Shown: piece after piece, positions 1 through 9,011 of the stretch
Position numbering within the stretch: the first letter of the stretch is position 1
How the letters are laid out: each line of letters begins with the position of its first letter
From: Chromera velia
Taxonomy: Eukaryota > Sar > Chromeraceae
Assembly (NCBI GenBank): GCA_018398765.1
Contig: JAHBMJ010003871.1
Location: 55,538-78,037, forward strand
Direction of reading: 5' to 3'
DNA length: 22,500 nt
Program-made: the position numbers and the translations under genes
The notes under the pieces: model-generated
Told to the model about the DNA's origin: nothing
What the model saw: the letters and a program-made list of their open reading frames with translations, nothing else
The model's database searches: none

Positions 1-190
1 GGGTTCATTCGCTCAGGTGGAGAGGAATCGATTCGGGTCATGATGTTTTTCGGGACCAATCACGTTTCCCCGTTCTCTCTTCCTCTTCTGGACTGACTGA
101 TCGCACAAGCAAAAGAAATGGAAGAAACCCTGCGTGCGTGTCAGATTGTTGATGGAGTCACTTAGCGAGTGAGTGAGTGAGTGTGTGCAG

Positions 191-910
191 ATGGAGTGCG
201 GTCGATTGACGCGTCGTGACGTGAGAGTGTGGGAGGCGCTGGCGGAGTCCGACGATGACGTTCCCTTCACAAGGTCAGACGTGGAGAGCGACGCCTCGGA
301 CGTTTTCAGAAAGATCACGAAACGCAGCAGGGAGGCAGTTGGGAGGAGGGAGGAGGGCGAGAGAGCTGCCGGGGGTGGAGAGACATCGCAGGGTGTGTCT
401 GTGGATGTGCCTGTGTTGGATTCGATATCCGATGGGGGCGGGAGTGAGCAGGGGGGCAGAAGGGTCCTGAGGTCCCATTCAAGGTCCCCCTCTTCTTCCC
501 GTGCTCCTCCCACTGCTGCTGTTGGAGTGGGGGGGCCGGATGGACGCGCAGGGGATGAGAGTAGGGGTCGGGGTCTCAGGTCTCTCTCAAGAGAGGCGCT
601 GACGGGTTTGGGCAGGGAGAGGCGCACAGACACGGAGCAAATGTCGGAAGTGAGTGCGGCCAACGGACTCTCATCTATCTCCTCGAAGTCTTTGTCTGTC
701 TCTCGGGCTCCTGTGGGGAGAAGGGGGGTCAGAGAGGAAAGGAGGGAGCCAGGCTGTGGGAGTGTGAGTGTTGGTGAGGGAGTGGAGAGTCCCTCAGGGG
801 TGAATGGGGGGGATGCAGGGATGCTGTCCCCTCTGTCTGACGAGGAGGATGAGGGAGAGGAGGAGCATGGAGAAGGGACTGGAAGGGCAGAGATGGAAAT
901 TGATGGGTAG
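191..910 (+). CDS. Low-complexity Ser/Gly/Arg/Glu-rich protein, terminal exon or single-exon gene
   Basis: An open frame runs from an ATG at 191 to TAG at 908-910 (239 residues). The ATG directly follows gtgtgtgcag, a good 3' splice site, so 191 may be the first base of a terminal exon whose earlier exons lie left of the window; a one-exon gene is also possible. The first 50 residues are the least repetitive, with an acidic SDDD stretch and SDASDVFRKITKRSRE. The rest is Ser, Gly, Arg and Glu rich with SR-like dipeptides and ends in an acidic tail (DEEDEGEEE). I recognise no catalytic or structural domain. An AATAAA at 1026-1031 lies about 115 nt past the stop and fits a 3' end there. Composition alone suggests a disordered, possibly nuclear protein; that is weak inference. 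Confidence 0.5.
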   Translation: MECGRLTRRDVRVWEALAESDDDVPFTRSDVESDASDVFRKITKRSREAVGRREEGERAAGGGETSQGVSVDVPVLDSISDGGGSEQGGRRVLRSHSRSPSSSRAPPTAAVGVGGPDGRAGDESRGRGLRSLSREALTGLGRERRTDTEQMSEVSAANGLSSISSKSLSVSRAPVGRRGVREERREPGCGSVSVGEGVESPSGVNGGDAGMLSPLSDEEDEGEEEHGEGTGRAEMEIDG

Positions 911-1025
911 GTAGGCAGGCAGCTCTGTGCAGGGGTTGTTGTAAGGGGAATGATGCCATGTCAGTGTGGGGGGGTGTAGATGAACAGTGGGAGGGCGTCT
1001 GTCGGGTGTATGTGTGTGCATCGTG

Positions 1026-1031
1026 AATAAA
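1026..1031 (+). terminator. Candidate polyadenylation signal
   Basis: AATAAA sits about 115 nt downstream of the TAG at 908-910, followed by GT-rich sequence (gggttggtgg), the usual layout of a poly(A) site. It supports the 3' end of the gene on the + strand. Confidence 0.4.
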
Positions 1032-1049
1032 GGGTTGGTGGAAAGGCAG

Positions 1050-2375
1050 GGGCTTATGCGGGCTTCCTTGGTCCTTTCAAGTGGGCGTTCTTCATAGTTT
1101 GCAGCGGTGACGAAGGTCTTCTTGTGTTGTTTCAATTTGCCTGTCGAATGAATCAATCGCAGAATGGACAGATGGGTCGGCAGGGTGGGAGGGAAATCGC
1201 ATACAGCTCTACACTGTCAGGCAATTGACTTTATTAGGTGGGAATGAGGGGGAGGGAGGTTGGGTTGTTGAGGGTCCAAGAGGGCGGTTTCCCACCACTC
1301 AGGGTGAGAGGGGAAGTAAGGCAGGTCTCAATTAATGATGGGCACCTCTCTGCGGGCGGCGTCCTGTTGAAGTATACAGACAGACGAGAGAAGAGAGGAG
1401 AAATCAGAAGAACAGAAAGCCGAGTTGCGAGCGCGCGCTTTCTCTGTCTGCCTTACTTCGTTTCGGCCTTCTCTTCTTCTTTCGTGCATTCTCCAGCTCT
1501 TCTTCTCTGTCAATCGATCACGACTGGGGAGAGAGACAAGATCGATACACGCTACACACCGTCAGCACAGGCGAATCGCTCCTCCGATCTCCCCGGCCCG
1601 CTCGTTATGCCTTGCTGCTTCTTTCATACTTTCGTCCGTTTTATGGTTGGGATTTTCATGCATTCCCGGCGCTCTCTTCTTCAATGCGACTTTAAATTCG
1701 GTGGCATTCGTTGACTAAAAAAAAATACTGGAAAAAACATTGAAACAGCTAAGGAAACATCTCAACATAAATGGTGTGGTCTATATACTAGTGATAGTGA
1801 TTTACTGGTAGTTGAGAGCACTGTTGCCGTTTTATCTTAAAAAATATCTTCCATTATGATTTTTTGATAATATATCACTCCCTAGATCATTTCTGATCCT
1901 AGTCCCGATCAGGATTGCCTGGGGAAGGTTGAAAGTAAAGCCTGGATCAGGCAGCCCTCTTCAGCTGCCTAGCGTTAGCCCAGGCAGTTAATTTCCAGGT
2001 TTGGACAACAAGAGATTCAGTAGTTATGACTTATACTAAGACTTATACCCTACAAATAGCTTTAGAATTGACTTTTCAGTCAAATTTTCAATTATAAAAA
2101 AAAAAGTTGAGGACGGTATTCTTTTTTTATGTCACAAGACTACGCGTGCAACACCTAAAGCTTCATGAAACCTAGCAATAACCTAGCATCATTAAATCTA
2201 GGATTATCTAGGATTAAATATAAATCACAGTGAATACCTAGATAAATAAAACAAATCACTCAAAAAAATGAGTTAAACTACATATACTGCCAGTAGCTAG
2301 CACTACACCAGCATTTAAAGTTGCTGGCGGTGAAACGCGGTAACTAATTGCTGTTTATCTTTTTGAAATCGACCG
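1050..2375. other. Intergenic region between convergent genes, including an AT-rich island
   Basis: No convincing gene is seen here. From 1050 to about 1715 the sequence is of mixed composition, with open frames that lack ATG starts or domain content. From about 1716 to 2345 it becomes AT rich, with runs of A, many CTAG words, and several nested inverted repeats around 1880-1985. The two flanking genes converge on this stretch. Confidence 0.5.
1883..1985. repeat. Foldback (nested inverted repeats) in AT-rich island
   Basis: Stem arms GCCTGG (1940-1945) and CCAGGC (1980-1985) enclose a second perfect 7-bp stem, AGGCAGC (1949-1955) and GCTGCCT (1964-1970), with an 8-nt loop. Just upstream, ctagatca is followed by tgatcctag (one-base bulge), and ctgatc by gatcag. 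The density of pairing suggests a foldback or MITE remnant. No transposase is visible. Confidence 0.35.
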
Positions 2376-4269
2376 TTATGTTCCTGTTTTGTATCCCAAA
2401 AGTTGTCTCTTTATTTGTTCCCCTTCTATCCTTTCTTCTGTCAACCGACTCAACTTTACTCCCTCTTGTGCAAGTACTTCACTCCATCCTGTCTCTGGCA
2501 GCTGTCCCGACAACCACCGAAAGAGAAGCATCGCCCGGTCTTCCTCAGTCATGCACCCAGGCTTAAGGCCCCCCCTCAGGTCGAGTTGCGTGAGGATCAC
2601 TGCGCAGGCAACGGAGAGGTTTAGCGACTCAGCAAACCCCTTCATGGGAATGAAAAAAGTTGCGTCTGCAGCCTGACGCATTTCGTCTGTGATGCCCTTC
2701 AGCTCGGAGCCCATCACGACGGCAAACGGCCGGGAGATGTCCAGGTCGGAGAGACAGACTGCAGACTCCGAGAGGTCGGACGCATACACCCTGTACCCCT
2801 CTTCCTTCAGTCTCTCCACACAGCCCATTGTGGTCTCATGCTGCCTCAGAGACAACCACTTGGAGGAACCTGCATGGATGAATTCCGGAAAGCCGGCCAC
2901 ACACTCGGTGCAAGCACTCATGCAATTGCAGGTATCTGGACGTCTGGGGAAAAAGGCGCACAGACAGAAAGATCCCTTCGCTTGACATCCGACAGCTTGC
3001 TTTTCCTGTCTTTTATGCCCATCCTAACTGGCGAGTCCCCTACTCACTCTACCACTCACCCACTCACCCACTCACCCACTGACAAGCCCCTCCCCCTCAA
3101 CCCCACCCACTCAATGATTCATCCGACAACCCAACTGCCGAGCGACCGACCGACCAACCGACCCAATGCTGCCGTCATTGCCCCCCTCAGATTTCTTCTT
3201 GAGTAGTCCCCCCTGGTTGCGATCAGGTCTGCCCTCTGGACGCCAAAGGAATCCAACGTTCGAAGAGCAGCCCAAACGTTGTTCGGATTGCATGGACGCT
3301 CGAATACAAAACGTGCGTAGTGGGTGCGCAGACGCGCAACCTGAAAATAGATACACAGAGAGAGAGAGACTCAGAAGACGACAAGCGGAAGGCACGACAC
3401 TCGACCTCAAATCGACAGCCCAAACTGCTGAAGCACAGCAGAGACTCGCAACGCGACGTGCAGGTAAAGAATGGGAAACGCAGTGACAGATTCCATAGCT
3501 GAATGCAACAGAAATGCAATCGAAGACAGTCTGTTTCTTTCCCTTCACCTTCAAGGCAGGGCCTGCTAACGGACAGACACGGTGGCAAATAAAGGGTGGA
3601 GAAGAAGGCGCAGAAAGGTAGAAGATGAGAGACGAAAGGAAGGAAAAGACCCTCCTTCATCTCTCCAAGAAGAGAAACGAAGATGAGGCCAAACGAAAAT
3701 GTCGAGTCAAACGCCACAAACACATCTGCTAAGCACCTGAGGAGAATTAAATGTTGGGACACAAACAAAATCACAGAACAAACCAGAGAGTAAACCCACA
3801 ACGCAAGAAAGGACACGCACAGAAAGCGTCCAAGAGGTTGTCTGTCCAAGCCATTTTGCAGAAATTGGGAATGCATGCAAACAGACCTCCACAAATCTTT
3901 GGACTTTGTGAGGCGTCACCCTTGGTGCAATCGCCCTGCACGCCTCCATCAGTTCCCCTGACACCAACTCTTCCCCCTCTCTTCCATTTCCTCTTCCACC
4001 TCCCGGTTCCACTTGAGATGTCGAAGAGGAATGGATTTGGTGTGAGAGGCTGAGTGTGTTTGGGTGAGGATCAAAAAGCCTGTCTACTGCCTGTCTGTAG
4101 TCAAACTTTCTGATCTCCCTCAACATCAACCTCCGCTCGTTCGTGTCACCCTCGTATGCGACCTTCAGACTCTCCTTGTGGGTGATGTGCAACTGCTTGC
4201 TCAAATTTCCGCCACTAGTCTCTCTGCACATACGAAAAGAGATTTTATTTGAACGCCAGAGGGGGGTCC

Positions 4270-4364
<95 letters not shown>

Positions 4365-5353
4365 TATATGTTTCTTCTTCTTCTTCTTCTCCCTCTTTTT
4401 CTTCGTGAACAGACAGACAGACAGACAGACAGAGACAAACTAGAGACAGACAGATGGACACACATACAAATTGGCAGGCAGACAGACACAAACAGACTGT
4501 ATGGGTTCTTCACACAGACAGAGAGACAGGGAGACAGAAAAAAAGACAGAGACAGAAACAGAGAGACAAAAAAAAAGACAGAGACAGAGAGATAGACGGA
4601 GACACGCAGAGACAGACAGAGAGATAATATTTGACTTAATTTTTTCTCATCACACAGAGAGAGTCGGAGAAAAAGAAATGGATATATAGACAAACGGATG
4701 GATAGAAAGACAGGAAAATAAATGGGTAGGTGGTCAGATAGGCTGATAGACAGAGCTGACCGAATTCCTTTTCTGAGCCTTTCCATCGCCTCCTCACTCC
4801 TCAGAAGTCCAGACAGGGCCCTCGACTTGCCAGAGCCTATGGTGTCCTCTCCCGATCCCGCGACTGACGTTCCCTTCTTTTCGCTCTGCGTCTGTGTGTC
4901 TGAAGCGCCTCCCTTGTCTCCCCCTGCATCTGGAGATTGATTCCACGTTCGTGCCTCAGTCATGTTCGTCCGCATCTTTTTGGGGGACCTCTCCTCCCCA
5001 AATCTCACCGCCCCCCACTCCCATGACCCCCAGGTGTCCTCTTCCTCGGCGTCTTTGTGACCGTACGGATACTTCGCATCATACAGACGTTTGCTCTGCT
5101 GATGCAGGACTGATTGGCTGTACTGGGGTGCAAATCTGCTTTGTTCCCGTTCCTGCCGATGGCGGGAGACGGGAGGCAAAACAGGGGGGGGTGCTCTTGG
5201 AAGAAAGGAAGGGGGACGAATGGCGTTGCGGCTCGGACTGTAAGACGGGGGGGTGGGGGAAGCCGTGGTGCGGGAGAGTGAGAGGGAGAGGGCCAAGAAG
5301 GACAGAGAGGAGAACAGTGATGAAGGAGACGGGGACCTTTGTGAACAGCCCAT
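2376..5353 (-). CDS. SpoU/TrmH-family tRNA/rRNA 2'-O-ribose methyltransferase, four exons, with N-terminal leader
   Basis: Four exons join on the minus strand: 5353-4761, 4223-3887, 3340-3163 and 2869-2376. They total 1602 nt (533 residues). Donors are GTCAGC, GTCTGT and GTCGGT; acceptors are tgtgcag, tttcag and catgcag. The start ATG at 5353 lies in gccATGg. Residues 1 to about 35 carry a hydrophobic Ser/Leu core (SSLFSSLSFLALSLSLS), followed by a Ser/Pro/Arg-rich stretch, like a signal plus plastid transit peptide. The C-terminal half has the three SPOUT knot motifs: NPNNVWAALRTLDSFGV (about 328-344, with the likely catalytic Arg 337), VMGSELKGITDE (Glu 425), and IPMKGFAESLNLSVACAVIL (Asn 453). 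E. coli TrmH, which makes Gm18 in tRNA using S-adenosylmethionine, has the same motifs in the same order. Substrate (tRNA or rRNA) and organelle are inferred. Residues 40-290 match no family I know. Confidence 0.85.
4269..4446. repeat. Compound microsatellite (AC)n(AG)n(ACAG)n in methyltransferase intron 1
   Basis: An AC run (about 4270-4297), an AG run (about 4298-4327) and a GACA tetranucleotide run (about 4326-4363) follow one another; after a TTC-rich gap a second GACA run occupies about 4409-4430. Degenerate GACA/GAGA sequence continues to about 4640. All of this lies within the intron 4224-4760, so the sense RNA of the minus-strand gene reads GU/CU rich. Confidence 0.9.
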
Positions 5354-5505
5354 GGCGAAGCAAGAGCAGTCGGCACTCGTCACCCTGGTGTGGTTGGTTC
5401 CGTTTTCCTCGCTCCCATGCGAATACGAATGACTCTGCCGGTTCGTTCTATTTTCGGGTATGCTGCTTCATTTCTCGTGGTCAAATGCACTACGGAGTCC
5501 TAAGC

Positions 5506-5644
5506 GTCTGAGCTGTGTCTCAGACTCTACCGGGTCTTTGAGCCTTGCATGAGACACTACACAAAGAAGAGCCTCAAAGGGTGTATGTACAGATTTCACA
5601 AATTCACAATCAAATGTGAACCGTCCTTCGATATTGCATCGAAG
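5506..5644. other. Cluster of four perfect hairpins
   Basis: Perfect arms occur in series: GTCTGAG/CTCAGAC (5506-5512 and 5519-5525, 6-nt loop), CTTTGAG/CTCAAAG (5536-5542 and 5573-5579), TTCACA/TGTGAA (5595-5600 and 5615-5620), and CTTCGAT/ATCGAAG (5626-5632 and 5638-5644, 5-nt loop). This could be a structured non-coding RNA, a 5' leader structure of the minus-strand gene, or a set of palindromic binding sites. Confidence 0.35.
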
Positions 5645-6084
5645 TCTGTACGCTAAGGAAGTGCCAGCTGACAGTAGATAGCTGCACGGAAGTCAGACAA
5701 TGTCAGAGTTTCTTATCGGACTATATACTCAAACTTCTGAATACGTATATACGGCCGTCTACATGCATGCGTGCAACACTATAAGATACTATAAGCTATA
5801 TATATATTCATATAATCTCGGCCAGCAACATGCCGGCAACATCTCAACAACATGCATGCAGTCATCAACATGGATCGAATCGTCAACCTGCCTGCAGTTG
5901 ATCGTGCGCGGGAGACTTCATGAAACTCCGGTCGGGGAAGATCTGCCCTTCAATCTGACAGATACTTCGATTCATTCAACGTAAACGTCCGAACATGGTC
6001 TAAACACTCCAAAGGCGCACAGATTCTTCCTGGCAGTGCCTTCTCAGCCGTCTAAATATTTGATCAATTGAAGGAGACTAGCAA

Positions 6085-6091
6085 TATATAA
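6085..6091 (+). promoter_or_regulatory. TATA box of the ankyrin-like gene
   Basis: TATATAA lies 86 nt upstream of the ATG at 6177, in otherwise mixed sequence, which would place a transcription start near 6115-6120. Confidence 0.45.
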
Positions 6092-6176
6092 GTCAGCTTC
6101 CGTCTAGTCAACAGACTGAGCGTCAGATTTGGACGACTGAAGGAAAGCCCAGCTGCAAATTTCGTCGTCTCTTACG

Positions 6177-7687
6177 ATGAGTGAGAGTCCCCCCTTTCCT
6201 ATCGCTGAACTGATTCAGGCCCCGCCCTCAGAGACCTTCTTGAGACTCGTTTCGTCCCAGGCATCGGTGGTCACTCGATCTGTTTGCAAGTCCTTCAACC
6301 AGAGGGCTTCCTCGCTTTTCAGCGAAAAAGAAACTAGGGTGACAGAGGAGGTCGTGCACTGCTGCTCCTTTGATCTTATCCAATGGCTCCTGGCCCTCCC
6401 ACGGCCTCCTGAGCCCGAGACGCTGCTGTTCGCTCTTGCTCAAGTGAAGCACGGGGAGGCAATGTTGGCAGAGCTTGTTGGCCTATCTCCAACTCATTCG
6501 TGTGCTTTGCTTCCAGCGGAAGCAGAACTGTCTTGGCTGAGCCTCTCCCAGTTTTCCAATTTCTGTGCTGTTTTGAAGGGTGCTGCGTGGGGGAACAACA
6601 GAGATCTCTTCGCTCACAATCTTCAGCTGCTTGTTGGGGTTGTTGGGGCCGAAGAGGTCTTAAGCGGCTTCGATGGTGTTCTCCGTAGCTGGTGGGAGTG
6701 GGAACCGGGCCCCTGATTGCAGCAGGCAATCATAGCCGACCGTCCCTGGATCCTCTCCCTCCTTTTGGACCAATTTCCCGACGGAAGCAGACACCGGGTC
6801 GAGTCACGGGATCTTGCCAAGCTGGCTGATTTCCCTTTGTCTGTGCTCGAGGAGCTCGCAGAAAGGGGCCTGGCGTTGTCAGGTACCTCGAGCCTTCTGA
6901 ATCATTTTTATTTATCAGAAACATGGGACGTTGAAGCCATGCGGCTTCTGGTGTGGGCTCTGAAGGGGGAAGTAGAGAAGGTCGTGGTGTCTCCCTTTCC
7001 CCATGGTGTGGAGGGGGCATGGGACAACTCGCTTACCTGTTCAGCTCTGTTTGTAAAGCACCTTTTGGTGTCAGCTGCAATTGCGAAGCTGTCTTTGGAG
7101 GAGATGGAGCGGCTGTACGAGTGGGCAGTTGATCGGTTGGGGAACCGTTTGCATGAGACTGCCCAGACCAAAGCAGCGTTCCACGCAATCGTTTTTGCTG
7201 TCAACGAGGGTGGGATGTGGTCCACTGACTCCGACCAAGACCCTGCCCATGCAGTAATCCGCCGCGGTCCTCCGGAGAGGTCATTGGGTTTCTTTGTTGG
7301 ATGCGGTCCCTTGACCCTCCGGTCCCCTTGACTGAAACGTTCATTGAAATTGCAGGGGAGTACGGGCAGCTTGAGGTTCTGAAGTGGCTCCGGGAGAGGG
7401 ACGACCCGTGTCCTTGGGACGAGAGAGAGATGCTTAATGTGGGGTGTCCGCAGGTGGTTGCTTATGTGCGCCCGTCTCTGGGGATGCCTGAGACAGCGGA
7501 AGATGACAAAGCTTTTCAAGAGGCGAGGTCAGTGAAGCGAGCGCTGCGATCAGTTGAGAAGGAGGCAATTGGGACCAGATTTACAGCATCACATAGAAAA
7601 CAGGCAGATACAGAGGAACAGCATGCGTTCACGCAAACAATACTTTTGAGTGCCTCTCCAGACTTCGTACGTGGAATTGTGTGTGTG

Positions 7688-7743
<56 letters not shown>

Positions 7744-7826
7744 TGAGTGTGAGAGAGAGAGAGTGAGTGTGTGTGTGTGTGTGTGTAAAAGAGAGAGAAG
7801 GAGAGACAGGGAGAGAGAGAGGGAGA

Positions 7827-7857
<31 letters not shown>

Positions 7858-9011
7858 GTGTATCGATGCACGATTTTGTGAACGCAGGTGGGACAGGGAA
7901 TGGGATGAGATGAAGAGGATTCGAACCGCAAATCCCTCCGTCCGCTGGAACACCATGAACCCCCAGACACCCGCCGAACTCCACATGTACGAGATCGATA
8001 TTGCCAAGCACTTTGCAGAAAATACGTCTTCGGACCCCCCTCCACCTCCAGAAGGTCTCTCTGGCTGCATCTTTGTTATTTTTTTTCTCCACTTTCTGAC
8101 CTGTGTATTCAACTCTCCCTCTCGCTGTTACTTCGTCTCTCTCTTTGTTGCCTCTCGTCTAAACTCGTTCTGTTTGTCTGTCTATCTGTATGTCTGCCCG
8201 TCTATTTCGTTTTCTCCCATTCCTTCTTTCTTTGTCTCTCCCTCTCTCTCCCCGTCTCCTTTCGACGTGTGCGTGTATGTGTGGGCGGCTGGGTGGGTGG
8301 GTGGGTAGTGTCAAACAGAAGCAGAAATCACTGTGCCAGACTGTGCAAGTCTATGTGAATGCCTCGATCGCTGTCTCCCATGCAGGCCTGGACCGGCTTC
8401 TCTCCGCACACATCGAAAAATGCCTGGAATCCCCAGACATGGTTTTTTCCTCACTCCACCTCCACCAGGACAGCCCGTTCACGTTTCTGATGGCACTGCA
8501 GAAACCAAACTTTCAGCATTTCCTCTGGCTTCTGCGAATGTGCACAGAAACAGGGAAGGAGAAGCTGAAAGAGAGACTGCGAGTTGAATACGTCCCCCAT
8601 CTGCCGTCTGTGCTGCGCTCCATCGTCAGCCAGCTGCACAACAACATCCTATTCCCTTGTCAGGACGACCGGTTCTCGTCTGACAGGGTGACGACCGATT
8701 ATGAAATGCAATGGAAATTCTTTTCAGGTGGCACTCTGGTCGCTCCGCAGACTCTGTCTGCTTTGAGGACCCGGTTTGAGGAGCAAGAGAGGAAGGCGTT
8801 TGAGTCTCTCAAAATATTCGATTGGATGGCTGCAGAGGGGATAGAGTTCTGCAAGACCATTCCCGCTTCTCTGTCAGGGACCCACGGTCGGACAGTGGCC
8901 GCCTTGACTCGGTTGGTGGAAGGGTGGGGTCGAGAGGGGTGGAGGGCCCTTCTCGACCGCTGCCGAGCAGCCGAAGTCCTTGCATACACTGGATGGACTA
9001 GTCACTGTTAA
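6177..9011 (+). CDS. F-box-like / ankyrin-like repeat protein, five exons
   Basis: Proposed exons are 6177-6656, 6723-7219, 7255-7527, 7888-8054 and 8386-9011 (2043 nt, 680 residues). The exon 2 end is uncertain (7219, 7216 or 7177 all keep phase); the other joins are well supported. Donors are GTCTTA, GTCCAC, GTCAGT and GTCTCT; acceptors are attgcag, catgcag, aacgcag and catgcag. An in-frame TGA at 6714 falls inside the 66-nt first intron, just upstream of ttgcag, so no broken gene need be assumed. Near the N-terminus, ETFLRLVSSQ...VCKSFNQRAS resembles the second half of an F-box. Exon 3 carries an ankyrin-like unit of the GQLEVLKWLRERDDPCPWDE type common in protist and giant-virus ankyrin proteins. 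The C-terminal 200 residues are helical-looking and unrecognised. A role as a substrate-binding adaptor is inference only. Confidence 0.65.
7679..7857 (+). repeat. (GT)n(GA)n microsatellite in intron 3 of the ankyrin-like gene
   Basis: GT repeats (about 7679-7725) pass into GA runs, another GT run (about 7768-7786), then GA-rich sequence to 7857. All of it lies inside the intron 7528-7887. Confidence 0.9.

Larger units (their letters stand above)
5354..6176. promoter_or_regulatory. Divergent promoter region between the methyltransferase and ankyrin-like genes
   Basis: The two genes start from opposite ends of this 823-nt stretch. It holds four successive short hairpins at 5506-5644, a cluster of CAACAT words near 5828-5873, TA-rich sequence around 5795-5815, and a TATA box at 6085-6091 facing the plus-strand gene. 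I see no convincing gene inside it. Confidence 0.5.

Noticed and set aside
1238-1714. 158-codon open frame on the plus strand
   Set aside because: No domain, no splice or poly(A) support, overlapping frames equally open; composition like intergenic DNA.
4143-4595. Open frame with THTHTH/RERERE/TDRQTDRQ runs
   Set aside because: Microsatellite translation within the methyltransferase intron 1; no conserved content.
6714-6716. In-frame TGA suggesting a pseudogene or stop-codon recoding
   Set aside because: A 66-nt intron with a GTC donor, CTGAT branch-like word and TTGCAG acceptor removes it in phase.
7913-7930. Minus-strand GGTTCGAATCC-like tRNA T-arm
   Set aside because: It lies inside a coding exon (KRIRTANPS) and no matching acceptor, D or anticodon stems are seen.
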